A DNA stretch of 64,000 nucleotides from assembly GCA_019321725.1 (NCBI GenBank), contig JAGSPU010000056.1, forward strand, positions 868,001 through 932,000, read 5' to 3'. The notes beneath the pieces were generated by a model that was given only the letters and a program-made list of their open reading frames with translations, made no database searches and was not told the origin of the DNA. This document shows positions 51,816 through 64,000 of the stretch, one piece after another. The position numbers and the translations under genes were made by a program. Position 1 is the stretch's first letter. Every line of letters starts with the position of its first letter. The DNA comes from Paulownia fortunei (lineage: Eukaryota; Streptophyta; Magnoliopsida; Lamiales; Paulowniaceae).

Positions 51816-51830
51816 CACTACAAGAAAAAA
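51816..51830 (+). mobile_element. CACTA (En/Spm) transposon terminus
   Basis: CACTACAAGAAAAAA is a canonical plant CACTA end. It is followed by several hundred bases of AT-rich sequence with recurring words such as AACTATGTAA-AA-CA and AATCAT-ATGGTAAC/ATGACAAC that look like subterminal repeats (about 51830-52080). I did not find the opposite end (TTTTCTTGTAGTG) within the window, so the element is truncated or its other end is diverged. Confidence 0.5.
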
Positions 51831-54633
51831 TAATATTTAAGATAAAATATTAAATAATAATATTAAAGTTTTCATATATTATTAATAATAATTTTTATTT
51901 TGTCAAATTTAATAATAACAACAATGTTAAATTATTACTATAATAGTGATATATGTACAGGTATAACTATGTAAAAACACATTCACAAAATAATCATGGT
52001 AACTTAGTAACAACTATGTAAGAACATATATAGTCACATAATCATCATGACAACTTTTTTTATGTTGTCATTATATATGCCTTGTGTTACTGACTTTCAA
52101 TAGTGAGAATTTAAAGATAGTTTTTGTCACTGTCAAAATTCACTAACGTAAATAAATTTTTTTATCATTTAATATATATAATTAGTGATAATATTGCTAT
52201 TTTTATTAAGTATCATGTCAGTGACATTCGTTTCTTTCTTCTTTTCTTTATATAGAAAAAATGCATGGCCCATGTACACAATATGCATGTGTTATCAAAT
52301 TATACTGCACACATTATTATTCTCCATATATTGTCGATAAATATTATATTATCGTCACAAATAATGTTTCAAGGGATGTATGTGTGATGTAATTTATGTG
52401 ACAAAGATTTGAAATTATGATAATATAAAGGTATTCTACAGACACCTTCATTATAAAAGTTACAATGTTTGGAATTGGAACAAGGTCTACAATACAATCA
52501 TAACAAGAAAAACTTTAACCACAGTTTTTTGTGTTAAGGTAGATGCACGTGCACAAACACAAAATACCTGTGTGTATAGTGATGTTGAATATTCAAAAGC
52601 TAGGGAGGGAGACAAATTCTTAAACTAGCTATGCTGTCTATTCCTTGTTTTTGTTATGTTGTTTGGTCCCAATTTATACATATTTTTTCCTTCTTTTTTT
52701 TTTTTGATTAGAGTTTAAAAATCTTTAGAGGGAGTTTGTTTGTTTAAGGAATTAAACTCAATTCAAACAATAATTTAGGGCTTAATTTCAAGTTTATAAT
52801 GTGAATAGCTTATTTATATTTTTAATTAAAAAAAACAATTGTGTTATGCCTCAACCAATCTATAAGTGAATTAAACACCTTCTATATGTATTTATAAATT
52901 TAATCCTTCCTACGTCACACCGGCAACATACACCAAGTTATTAGATTATATACATGTTTTAATATTACTTACACCATATTTGAGTTGATAATAGACAAAT
53001 ATTATGATCTAGGATACACTTTCTTACATCAGATCCTATAAACTTCATTACTGTTATAATACCATCTCACCAAAATATATAAAGTTGCAGTATTAAAACT
53101 ACAAATTTCATGCACTTTCGGTACATAAAATAAATTTTCGTCTACATTGCAAAGTATGTTTATGCTAATAACTAGGGAATGAGTCAGAAAATTCTACACT
53201 TGGAGGCCAAAATTGAATTTTTTTTCAATTTATATTAAAGAAAACTTTATTATTTATAAGGAGGCAAAGCTTTAATATTTAATAAATATATATATATATA
53301 TGAAATTTATTATAATTTATAACTCCAACCGCATAAGACAACAATTTCCAAGTGTTCATTCCATACATTTGGCATAGTGATCCGTGCGTGGCATCACTGT
53401 AAATGAAGAGTGCTAATTAATCTCTTGTACTTGTTTATTGTTTGTTAATCCCAATGGTTCACGATGTCCATACTAATTTGCATAGCGATTGTGCAACTTC
53501 ATAATGCCGGCAGCAATAAAGAAGTATTTTTTTCTTCTAATATCTTCGCAAATCTATTTAATTAAATAAATTTCTTTTTTTTTTTTTGGCCTAATCATAT
53601 ATGCCAAATATGTACGATGATGTTAGGCCCCTTTTCTTTTCCCTAAACACTAATCAACTTAGTAATACAGGGAGAACTGTTTTTGGCAATCAACAATTTG
53701 TTATAATTTTACTTGCCTTGGTTTATTGCATATAATAGATTTCTCCTAACAAAAAAGTAAAATTTACTCATTCATGCTCTGTTTGGTTTTAAGATTTTGT
53801 TGGGGAAAGAGCAATGTATGAATAAAGGAAAAAAATATATATAAAAAAAGGAGAGAGACTACAACTATGTTCCAGCTATAAAGAGGAGCAAGTAGTCATC
53901 ATCTCTTCAAGTTTTTATATCATTTTCCTCACTTTTATTTGCAAAAAAATGTTTTTTTTTTATTACATGATATTTTTCTATCAATCAAACAACAAAATTA
54001 TTTTACCTAATACCATTTTTAAATTCTTCCTCACCAACGTCCTTTTACCAATAGGGTGTTAGATTATATTGATTAAATAGATAATCCAAATAGAATATAA
54101 AAATAAATAAACTAAAGAATTTATTAACAATCGAAATAGAAATTAAAAATAAATCAACTAAAGAATTTATTACCTCAATCAAGAGTTAGAGTTGGATTGA
54201 ATCTTGCTTCGGACGTGACATCCTGCCTAAATCTCATGTCCATTATTAGAGCTGACGGAACGTGAAAAAATGGGAAAACCTCGAGGGTATTTTGGACAAA
54301 ACATAATTTCACTTTAATTTAGTAAAGCACCCAAACATCCGGAACGTCGTCGTATGGATCTAGTTGAAGTACTTTAGCGTAGCCCAGTGGCCGACCCTTA
54401 TGCCTACGCAGAGACGCAAAGAAGATCCAAAAATTGTAGCGTAAGCGCCAAACTCTTCCACCTCCTTTCTCTCTCTCTCCTCAGATCCAACGCTTCACAA
54501 AAATCTTGAGCCACCCCTTTTCATCCTGACCGTACGTTAGTTATTTTTTTCATAAATTTAGGCTTCCGTCCCTTCCTTAGCTTAGGTGTAGTTTTGTTGT
54601 TGATTTCTAAGTTGCTGGTTGTTTAGGTTAGGC

Positions 54634-54670
54634 CTCCTCCTCCCTCCCCTCCCCTCCCCTCTCTCTCTCT
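54634..54670. repeat. CT-rich tract in the PLATZ leader
   Basis: CCTCC, CCCCT and CT units in the presumed 5' UTR, about 75-110 bases before the candidate start codon; pyrimidine leaders of this kind are common in plant genes. Confidence 0.8.
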
Positions 54671-54746
54671 GCAATTTCCTCTCTGCAAAATTTCCCTCAA
54701 GTCATCCTCCAATTCCCATCGCCACTGGAGGAATCCAAATTTGATA

Positions 54747-56365
54747 ATGGTAATGCCTATGTATAATCCAGTCATTATGTATGAAATCTTTTCTCTTTGT
54801 TTTATTTATTTCTCTTCCCATTCTTCCCATAACTCCTTTTCTCTCTCTAAGATTGTGGTATAGTGTGAAGTTAATACAAACAAAAGAAACTGTTATGGTT
54901 TTGAAAATAATTGTTTCTTTGGGCTGTCGCAGGACACAATGCTGGTGCCACCATGGCTAGAAAGACTGCTAAACACGGCCTTCTTCAATGTCTGCCGGAC
55001 TCACGGCGACGCCGCCCGTAGTGAGTGCAATATGTATTGCTTAGACTGCAATGTTGATGCATTTTGCTTCTACTGCCGCTCATCTAAACACAAAGATCAT
55101 CAAGTAATTCAGGTTGAGGTTTCTTTTTCCTTTTCTGTTTCTGGTTAAAAATTATAACCTACACTAAGGATATCTTTTAAGTCTTAAATATTGCAGTAAG
55201 TGGTGTTCGTATGTGAACATTGATGAGGCGTTACAATACTTTTCTTGTTTTTCTCACCAATTCATATATGACATTGCTGAGATTTAAGAGGTTTGGATTA
55301 TTAGTACTGTGAGAACATTTGTGGTTGGTATGATGATAAAAACAATGTTGTTTGTATTGCAGATAAGGCGATCTTCATATCATGATGTGGTGAGGGTTTC
55401 GGAGATTCAAAAGGTTTTGGACATAAGTGGGGTGCAGACGTATGTGATAAACAGCGCAAGGGTTTTGTTTCTGAATGAAAGGCCTCAGCCTAAGGGTGGG
55501 AAAGCTGTTTCTCATGTCTGTGAAATCTGTGGGAGGAGCCTCTTGGACACATTTCGTTTCTGTTCTTTGGGATGTAAGGTTAGTGAAGATAATTATTCTC
55601 TCTCCTTCTCTCTCTCTCTCTCTCTCTCTCTGCGTGTGTTTCTTGATTCACATTATTCTTCATGTTTTCATCGGATTAATCATGTTACCAAATAAAAATA
55701 CTTGAGTTTTTATTTTATTTTTCTAAATCAAGATGATTTATCATCTTCAATACATGATGACCCACATTCACAAACCATCTCCATCACATTGTAACCAAAC
55801 CAATAATGATAATCTTCTTTGTATTAATTGTAATCCCACCATGGAATTGCCATATGGTCACACCCCCATCATGCATTGATAAAGAATGACTGATCATAGT
55901 TTAGCCACATTCAATAAAAGCCTCTCATCACCATCCTTTTCATCACATAACCAACCAAATGGCCATCATTATCATCTTTTTGTTATGTAATATGTATGTT
56001 TCATTATCATCATTACCATTATGTTCATTTTTTTCTTTCCAATAAATTTTGCTCAATTATTAGTGATTATTATTTATTTATTTATTTTGGTGGGAGGGTC
56101 TTTTTTAATATTTATGGTTGAAAATAATTAGCTTGTAGGAATAAAGGGGAATGGGGATGCAAGCTTTACCTTAGATGCCAAAAATGAGGTTGTAATGCAA
56201 AGAGGTGAAGGGGTATCAAGAAGAGTGAATATGTCATCATCAAGAGAAGAGGAAGAATTGCGTGAAGGCTCACAACAAGACATATACCCGCCCACGCCTC
56301 CTCCACCTCCTTCAAGTGCAAGAAGAAGAAAGGGCATTCCTCAAAGGGCACCTTTTAGGTCCTAA
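54747..56365 (+). CDS. PLATZ family zinc-dependent DNA-binding protein
   Basis: Plant-specific zinc-binding transcriptional regulator that binds A/T-rich DNA. Exons: 54747-54749 (ATG only), 54933-55112, 55363-55578, 56132-56365; introns GT-AG, phases consistent, 210 residues. Alternatively translation starts at the internal ATG 54939 ([11 protein letters not shown]). Seen: conserved PPWLERLL start, first zinc region with C22, H25, C33, C37, C40, C46, C49, H54, H57 ([34 protein letters not shown]), then [34 protein letters not shown] and the second cysteine set C114, C117, C128, C132 ([22 protein letters not shown]). The tail has Ser/Glu stretches, a six-Pro run interrupted by Thr and a basic ARRRKG. 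No frame break. The intron after exon 3 contains a TC microsatellite. Confidence 0.93.
55597..55631. repeat. (TC)n microsatellite in PLATZ intron 3
   Basis: About 15 TC units beginning some 18 bases after the exon 3 donor. Confidence 0.95.
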
Positions 56366-59183
56366 TTATTTCTTTAAGTACTCTTAAAACTTGTTTATAC
56401 AACTCATATTTTGGGGTCCTTGTCCCCCAAAAAAAAAAAAACTATTGTAGGTAACATTTCATTGGGGGTGGGGGGTTGTACAACACACCCACAAACCAAA
56501 GGAGTTATTCTTTTTTTATGTAGGGGGGTTGGAGCGGGGGAGGGAGAGGGGTCCCAAAGCAAAACAAAACAAAACAAACACCTCTTGAGGAAAGAGCAAT
56601 AATGCAGAATTGTTATTGAAAGTTGCAAGGTGTACATGTAATTAAGAAATTAAAGCAAGTCTTTGTGGAGTCCGTTTTATAGTTTTCATGGGCCCATCAA
56701 CCCACATGGGCCGTTTACATAAAGAAAAACATCTTTAATTAGTTTAATACATGCAATGGGGGCAAAATCAACTTTCTATGATTGTTTCCTGGTTTGGATA
56801 ACTCAATGAGATTCTTTCCTTTGTTTAGACTGCTTTTGTATCTCTTTTGTTTCATAATAATAGCATTAGAAAATATGAGATGAAGAGGTTGTTTCTAAGT
56901 TGCTATATTAAGATTCGGGTTTGGTCATATTTAATTAATTAAATGACCAATACAATAACATATATATATATATATTTTAATTGGTCATCCTTCTTGAAAA
57001 TTTCACAACCTTCTATGAAAAACTTAGTCCATTTTATTCCAACCAATTACAATGTGATAACAAGGTTTTGATTTGAAAGCTCATTGGGTAATTACTAATG
57101 CAAAACTTACATGCCTAAGTTCCATTTGGAAGCAACCTAAATTTCATTCCTTAATTTTACCGATAATATTTACTAGAAAGTGTATTATCGCTCATGTTGA
57201 AAGACGTGCGTGTGACAGGCGATATGAAAATGACTATATTTATCATAATACGTAATATAATTGAAACATACGGAAATTTAATTTTTAACACAAAAATAGC
57301 TTGAAAATTTAGGGCAATGAATATTCTCTTCGTATAATACTTGAGGGATTAAAGTATTCATTGATGAACAGGTAGGGTGAAGTGGCTTCCTTTAACTTGT
57401 GGGTTGGAGCGATTGATGTTGTCCTCAACCAATTAGAAGCAATCAGGATCCAAAATTCAAACCTATTAGATTGATTAGGGTCACGGGTCCACTCTAATAT
57501 TGTACACTCTAGACATAGGCTAGCAACATGTATTCCCCTCAGATGTTATTGTTAACCCAACAAGTGCAGTTAACATTGGCTTCACTATTCAACAATCTGG
57601 CTTCTCTATTAATCACTTTTTACGATAGATAGTACGACTCCAAGAAACGAGTTTTTGCATAATCAATTTCAATAGTACTGTCGTTGTCCTAAATTTATTG
57701 TCCCATTTAGAGCAGTAGAAAAATCAATTTATGTAATCTTTTTAACTAATTTATTATTATGCTGATTAATTTGTTGACTATTTAAATGTAACAAAATTTC
57801 ATATCTAATTATTTGTTATTTTGATGAATTAATACGCTGCCGATATGATAATTAATAACTTTGGGACGACTGTATGTGGTATATATGTAACTTAAGTATC
57901 TTGAGACTAAATAATTATAAGCAAAATATTAAGCATCGATTGAGACGAGACAAACTGCATTATGCTGTTAAAAATGAAGTTGTTTTGCTCCTCGTACGGT
58001 GTTAGGAAGTTTCAAGTACATAATTAAGGTCCTGATGCATGCCATGAATTTGGTTCGTCAAGTTTACATTTGAATCATGTACTAGCCATAGATGATCAAT
58101 TATATAGGCAATGATGTCCATGTGACCAATGAGATTCAGTTTTGTAATTTGCTGCATAGGTAGCTTTTATAGCTCTTTTAAAGAGTTGTTGACTAGACAT
58201 TTGACTGTAATAAAAGCTACTCTTTGTCATAATTATTGGACTATCAAGAAATTGAATTATAATTTACAAATATTATTCCTTCATATATATATATATATAT
58301 ACACACGTTTATTTAGAAATACATTATACATGAAACACATCCATCACCACGATACTATTAAGATGAAGTCTTAACTATTTCTAAAAGTTCAAAAAAAAAA
58401 AATAATGTAAAATTAAATTTACACAGATTAATTTCGGATGACTTATACCCATGACTTCATAATTATAGTATTGGGCTTAAGCCTTTGCTGCTTTTCTAGT
58501 TAGTACATAATTAAAATACAAAAATGATTTTCATGGAGCAATACATTAGAAAGCGCCGGGGTAAGGTGGGCCTAAGTTTCAATTGAGTTAGTTAGTGAAC
58601 ACCATATATAGGCAGGCCCGTTTCACTTTTAAGGCTCTGGCCCTGTCTGAAATTTCCGAAAGATACACATGGCAATGAGTTGGTTGCGATATATATTTTG
58701 TGATAAGTGCTCGCAAAGGACCAACAAACGATCATAGTATAACTGTCTTACTATTTTGTTTATTGTTTTTTATAAAATTGGATCTAGGGTTTGGAATTCA
58801 AATCATAACCAATGAAATCATAGATGTAACTAACAATTATTTTAACTCATAATGAAATATAATTGTCTTATGCACTAAAGAAATTCATTCTTATGTTTTA
58901 AGATAATTTTGTATTTCGTATTTTATATTGTATTTAATAAATATATTAAAATATATAATTAATTTCAAATGTAATTTTAATAAAATATTTTATAAATGAG
59001 GTAAGATTTAAAGTGAAAAAAAAAAAAAACCTTATAACATAATTAGAGTTAGATCATGACATTTCAAGTTAAAAAAAAAAAAAAACCCTTTCATCAGAAA
59101 TTCTTGGAACCCAAAAAAAATAAGAAAAACAATGCTAAATTTACTCTTTATTCGCCTCTTCTTGATTTGGAATATGAATTGTT
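56366..59183. other. Convergent intergenic region between PLATZ and ATL genes
   Basis: PLATZ 3' UTR first (including a G-rich patch near 56460-56560), then AT-rich DNA with short AT runs near 56960 and 58280. No gene, RNA or clear transposon recognised. Confidence 0.55.
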
Positions 59184-60023
59184 TTAGTAAGGTAGAATTG
59201 TGCCATTGCTGCCCTTCCCCACGCGCAACCGCGAAAAGGACCTGAGCCACTTGGATGAGACGCGATCGAAGTGGCTCAAAGATCGGGTGCTATACGACCC
59301 ACTCCTGGTGAGTACACCTCTTGAAGAAGAAGACGATGAAGCACTTGAACAATTAACCCTTTGGAGATTAATTACGACGAAAGACTGATCCATCGACAGC
59401 GATCGCTTCAACTGCGACGACGACGATCTCCTCTCCATCGGAGGCGGCAACACCAGCGACGCACAGTGGCGGAGCAAACCAAATGATTGTTCCCTTGGTG
59501 ATGATGACTCACGGCTACTACTAGTCGCACTAGACTCGCTGCTTTCGCGATCCGAATCATTGGTACGATGTGGATCGAGACATGGTACTACATTTGTTTG
59601 CTCGAGTATCGCGGACCTGCACAACGGACAGCTCGTGTGCGCCGCGAACCATTGGTCGATGCACGGCACGTGAAACGCGTGCTTACAATTGGGTAACAAA
59701 CGGACCATGTCTTCGTCCTCCAATTCCCCTAAACACACTACGCATTCTTCTTGATCCATGTCGCGTTTCACGACGGAGAACGCGAAAATGGGGATTGTTT
59801 TCAGGACTTTCTCGTCGACTCCGGTGGCGGGTTGGGCTGTGGTGGTGGGTTGCGCGGCCGTGTTGGTGGAGCCGTGCCGCCTGATGCAGTACTTGACCAG
59901 GAATAAGTGGTAGGCTATAATGGCTATGGATGTGACAACTATGCCTAGCATGGAAATGAGTAAGGGACTGAAAAAGGAACCTGTGCTACTCTGTGCCATC
60001 GGCGGTGAAGTTATGCTCTCCAT
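59184..60023 (-). CDS. ATL-type RING-H2 E3 ubiquitin ligase
   Basis: Membrane-anchored RING-H2 ubiquitin ligase of the plant ATL family. Single exon of 279 residues, as is usual for ATLs, with no frame break and clearly higher GC than its flanks. One membrane helix at about 20-43 (LLISMLGIVVTSIAIIAYHL), a basic stretch, a GVD variant of the family's GLD motif at 68-70, then KTIPIFAFS and a canonical RING-H2: C94-x2-C97-x15-C113-x-H115-x2-H118-x2-C121-x10-C132-x2-C135, with the ATL-typical Trp125 three residues after C121. The C-terminal third is Ser/Arg-rich, low complexity, with SSSSS runs and SLSMDQSFVVI. Start chosen at ATG 60023, where the hydrophobic segment is properly positioned. Which ATL number it corresponds to cannot be told here. 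Confidence 0.95.
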   Translation of the reverse strand: MESITSPPMAQSSTGSFFSPLLISMLGIVVTSIAIIAYHLFLVKYCIRRHGSTNTAAQPTTTAQPATGVDEKVLKTIPIFAFSVVKRDMDQEECVVCLGELEDEDMVRLLPNCKHAFHVPCIDQWFAAHTSCPLCRSAILEQTNVVPCLDPHRTNDSDRESSESSATSSSRESSSPREQSFGLLRHCASLVLPPPMERRSSSSQLKRSLSMDQSFVVINLQRVNCSSASSSSSSRGVLTRSGSYSTRSLSHFDRVSSKWLRSFSRLRVGKGSNGTILPY

Positions 60024-63000
60024 GGATCATCGTATATTTGTATGAAGATGTATTGACTTTGTAGAAAGGAACAGGAACTATATGTGGCTGGTTTCTGCTC
60101 AATTGCACTATTAAAAATGTTGTCGGGAATTAGAATTAAAAGAATTTGGGAAATGGATATGGTTTTGAAGCTGACGAGGTTGCGGACACGCGTTAAACAT
60201 AAGAAAAATGATAGCCGAAAGGAGTGAAAAGAGTGGTGGTAGATGCAACAAGTGGGAGGAGGAATTGGGCTTTGCGTTCACACTTCAAACATCAATACTT
60301 ATCGGGTAAAAAAAAAAAGTGTTTTGAAGTTCAAATTTAGGCACGAAAAGGCAGAGAGTTGTTGAGAGTTTGGTAGTATTATTATCGATATCATCTGAAG
60401 TTGCAAGAGTTTTGACAATGTTGTTATGGATGGGATGATTTGTTTGTCACAAGGGGATTTGTCAGGATGTGGTTTGCCGATTGGTTGTTGCTGACTGTTT
60501 CTTTACACGTAAACAGGACATGGATGCAGGACTTTATCTTTTTAGGCCAAGTTTGGATCCTATGGGCCGGATTTAATATATAATCCAGTTAGTCAAATAG
60601 TTGATATATTAGATTTGGGCTGGATAAGAATCCCCTAGATTACCATTCATTTATTTGATAAAAAATCTATAGTCTAATGGTGTTATTATGTAATTCAATG
60701 GATGGACTTGACGCAACGAGATTTGAAGTTACATATTTGTCACTAAAAATGGATGAAAAATGATCAGGTTAACCCTCCAAAAACCCATATTAATAGTCGG
60801 TCTCTGAGGCTTCCAAATAGTTGGTCTCTGTCCCGACATTTTTGGCCATTATTAAAAATATTGTTCATTTCAACAAACTTTTCGAATTATCTACAACAAG
60901 AAGAATACCATAAAAAGATGAAAAATAATTACATAGCAAAGGAGAATATACATAAGCACATCCACATTCAATTTCCAAGAACATAGGATAAATAAGGTAG
61001 TGAACTTCATTCCTTGGTCAATTTGCATTAATTCTACAAAGCACAATTTGCTAAATAAAGTAATGATAATTATATTAACAAAAAACAAAATTACAGTTTA
61101 TTATTTTCATTAAAATGCAAGCATACTCATTTAGGGAATTTGTCAAATAATTGGAGGCGTAGTAGCAGCCATAGTCATAACTTGTACCAAATTAGTAATA
61201 AATTCTTCTTTTATGGCAAATATTTTCTTAGACGCTGAGATCATTGAAAAACAGAGTCAAATCCTAACTGGCAATGAAACTACAATGGCAAACCAATTCA
61301 ACCAAATAAATAAAAAAAGTATATCGCAGATACGAGCAAAGTATAAATTCTTCAAGACGTATTTAACGCGAGAACATAGGACTCGGAGGGTAGCACACCT
61401 TACAACCATATGAGCAATTTCAATTGAAAAATGTACCCATTGTTAGCATAAATGAGTTGGTGCTAGTACTTGAAGAAGTGTTGAAAATGTAGAGAAGGCT
61501 TGAAGAAGATATAATTGTTTGGAAATAATGAATGAGGAATGAGAATGGGTAAACATGTTTTGTCATTTTTTTTCAATTATGGGCATTTTAGACTTTTTAT
61601 GTATTATCCTAAACAATCTCTTAACATAAACAAAAAAATATTTATATTACATTATTTTACAACTTTCCAATTCCACAATCCAAATATAAAACTTCCACAT
61701 ATTATAATATCCATGAAGTGTGCAATCTTACTTTATCCAATCAATCTTATCAATACCATCAACAAATCCAAACGAGGCCTTAATGTTGTAGTAATCTAGC
61801 AATGCTATGATTACATAATAAAATTTGGTGTGTTTAGCAATTTACATGGATGGTTTTAGAATATTTTAACAATTATACTTGTTAAAATTAAAGAGGAATG
61901 ATCAGGTCTGTTATAGTCCTGTTGTGATTTTTTCATAGGGAATTCATGAAAGCTACAACACCTTACATTATAAGCTATGCAACAAATGTTTAATTTTTCA
62001 AGAAATATTTATTATTATTCAAATATAACTAATGATATGGTATGAATTGGACATGATTCACTATAACCTTATATATAGGCCCAAAATCAGTGGATTCAGT
62101 ATTCTCGTGATTCATGGGCTCTGAAGTGATGGACATAATACCTATTTTGAAGGCCCGTAAGGTTGAAGAAAGACCGAGCAAGAGTCTGAAACATATTTAA
62201 TAGCAAATTCTCAAATAAGGAAAATCATATATTCCGTAGTCAGTTCGAAAGAATTAGTAAAAGATAACGAAGCATGAGGCTAAGGCGACCTGATTTGGTC
62301 AGCTTGGGAGAGTTACCAAAGAACAATATAAGGTGAAGTTGATCCGGTGATTATCACAAAAGGACAAAATTAAATAATTATCTATAGATAATGATATGAA
62401 ATATTATTTAGGGTAAATCACTAAACTAGTGACGTATCCACTAGACAATTATAAAATATAAAAATTGCCCTATAAATATAAGTCTTAAGTCCCAAGAAAA
62501 AAGAGCTTACTTTTCATTACTCGAAATATATATTTTTCTCCATTGATGTTAGGGGTGTACATTTGATAATACCATATTAAATCGTTTCGAATTTTCGGTA
62601 CGACAATTTACCAAATCGAATATTGAAATGAAATAAATCGATTTAGTTCGATAATTACCAAAAAACTTTCAGTAACTCAGTACGGTTTTTGTAAAACAGA
62701 AATTTATAAAAAAAATAAAATTTGCTCCTTCTTTTTTCAAGAATTCATATACAACAATTATTAAATCAAAGAGTTGTGGCCTATGAAAAAGATAATTCAA
62801 TCAGTTGTACTATTTTTTGAAGTTTATTTTCAATAATAAACGACAATTGTTTGGGCAAATGTAAATGATTGAATTGTTGAAAACAAAAATATGCTTATAT
62901 ATTTGTTCCTTTTGTGACTAACAAGAAATAGTTAAGGAAGCCAATCGTGAGCGGTGTGTTCAATCGTCATTTTGGTGAGATATTTTATCAAATAAGAGAA

Positions 63001-64000
63001 ATGCATTCTTTTACTTATTCAAAATTTAAAAAAAAAAATAGTGTATTCCAACCAAATAATTATAAATTAATTACTAAATAATTGAAAATAAGGAGAATAG
63101 ACTAAAAAATACTTAAAGGTCAAAATTAATCAACAAGATTTAAAAAATAAATTAAAATATAAAAAAAATTAGTATTCAGTTCGGTACTGTATACTGAACC
63201 CACATACTGATACCAAATTGAATACCAAAATTTAAAAAAATTGCATACTAAATACCAAATCAAAATTTTCAATTTGATTTTGATTTATACCGAAATTTTG
63301 ATTTGGGCATGGTTTGGTTGGTATACCAAACCATACACACCCCTAATTGATATTAAAGAAAAATCTTGGTCACTATCTTAAGTTTTAGAGTGTTTATGTT
63401 AAGCTTCCCCAACGATTTGCAGATAGAACTAGTATCACTTTAAAAACATAGATCCATCTGCACCATGATAACGGGTCAAGATTTATGATTTTATTCTACA
63501 TTTGTTAATGTATTTGTTTTAAGACACATCAACTACTTACAAATATAATCACTTGAGAAAATACAAGATGGATAGGGCCCCAATATCTGGTTTTGCTTTT
63601 CTTTTTCGTTTTTTATTTATTTAAAGGGGTTTCTATTGTTTTCAGTGGTGGGGAGAGAAATGAAGACAAAATTGACAATGGAGTGAAGTTGGCCCAAAGT
63701 TAAACACTTTATTGCATATGTAGTCCACCGAAGCTTTAATTATGGGCCATAAAATTATCGATCTTGAACAGGATTAAGTGGACTTTCATGGCGGCCCAAA
63801 TAGGAAATAGGAAAATGTCTCTTTGAACTTAAACTAATTGCATTGTGCTTAATTTTCAACAAAAAATTTCTTTGTTGTTACATTTTTGAGATTTTTTTTA
63901 ATCTTTCCTCATCATTTTTCCGAGGGATGGGTTACATGTGCATTTGAATGAAGTTCATGATAAATTGAAAAAGATAGAGAAGAAAGAGTTATTTTAATAA
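60024..64000. other. Intergenic region downstream (to window end)
   Basis: Begins with the ATL promoter/5' UTR (transcribed leftward). From about 60540 the sequence is AT-rich without a gene. It contains an 'AAATCCAAACGAGGCCTTAA' string near 61765 resembling the end of a small transposon, and the hAT-like element at 62550-63345. Nothing recognisable in the last 650 bases. Confidence 0.6.
62542..63353. mobile_element. Non-autonomous hAT-like transposon with 8-bp target-site duplication
   Basis: The element runs 62550-63345 (796 bp). Its ends are TAGGGGTGT and the inverse ACACCCCTA. It is flanked by ATTGATGT (62542-62549) and ATTGATAT (63346-63353), an 8-bp duplication with one mismatch, the size made by hAT transposases. 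Just inside the right end is an inverted repeat, GGTTTGGT (63311-63318) and ACCAAACC (63325-63332), and the interior repeats 'accaaatc/ggta' words typical of subterminal repeats. No transposase reading frame, so it depends on a helper element. Confidence 0.7.

Larger units (their letters stand above)
47640..54746. other. Long AT-rich intergenic region between VPS37 and PLATZ
   Basis: About 7.1 kb separating divergent genes. 47640-47760 is probably VPS37 promoter/5' UTR. The remainder is AT-rich, with AT runs (for example near 51400 and 53290), a CACTA-type terminus at 51816-51830, and no gene I can support. The PLATZ leader begins somewhere after about 54400 and is rich in CT. Confidence 0.6.

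Noticed and set aside
59570..59884. A 104-codon open frame on the plus strand opposite the ATL gene
   Set aside because: It is the antisense shadow of a GC-richer real gene; the minus-strand RING-H2 protein explains the sequence fully.
60540..61800. Possible second miniature element with an AAGGCCTCGTTTGG-like end near 61765
   Set aside because: I could not find a matching inverted end or target duplication, so no element boundaries can be supported.

Overview
This is a gene-bearing stretch of plant nuclear DNA. Every multi-exon gene can be read through GT-AG introns, the spaces between genes are very AT-rich, and the proteins are land-plant families (wall-associated-kinase-like receptor, PLATZ factor, ATL RING-H2 ligase, Ole e 1 domain protein). 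The protein resemblances fit a eudicot, perhaps an asterid, but I cannot name the species from sequence alone. I found no rRNA, convincing tRNA, CRISPR or organellar sequence.

Layout. 2-913 (+): 3' end of a wall-associated receptor kinase-like gene. 3920-10099 (-): ten-exon poly(A)-binding protein of the PAB7 type. 12936-20571 (+): twelve-exon EMC1, the large subunit of the ER membrane protein complex, completely open. 22402-28397 (-): ten-exon pepsin-like aspartic protease of the plant 'aspartic proteinase 36' type. 28398-35858: long AT-rich gap holding a diverged 0.4 kb tandem duplication and microsatellites. 35859-40543 (+): DEAD-box helicase RH38/LOS4 (Dbp5 orthologue). 41892-42555 (+): small secreted Ole e 1-domain protein. 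44391-47639 (-): VPS37, an ESCRT-I subunit. 47640-54746: about 7 kb without a recognisable gene, with a CACTA-transposon-like end. 54747-56365 (+): PLATZ zinc-binding protein. 59184-60023 (-): intronless ATL-type RING-H2 ubiquitin ligase. 60024-64000: intergenic, with a roughly 0.8 kb non-autonomous hAT-like element flanked by an 8-bp target duplication.

The genes do not form a pathway. They are a typical mixture of housekeeping functions (mRNA binding and export, ER membrane-protein biogenesis, endosomal sorting) and signalling or regulatory ones. Most neighbours are separated by kilobases and look independently transcribed.

The most striking property is not a new system but a pattern of small frame breaks. 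Five genes (PAB7, the aspartic protease, RH38, the Ole e 1 protein and VPS37) need one-base or two-base corrections, nearly all apparent losses and several in short homopolymers. Their splice sites and catalytic motifs are intact. Four others (kinase, EMC1, PLATZ, ATL; about 5.3 kb of coding sequence) need none. This is better explained by uncorrected consensus deletions in parts of a long-read assembly than by gene death, although the aspartic protease and PAB7 carry enough breaks that real pseudogenisation must be excluded. I found no convincing previously undescribed biological system in this window.
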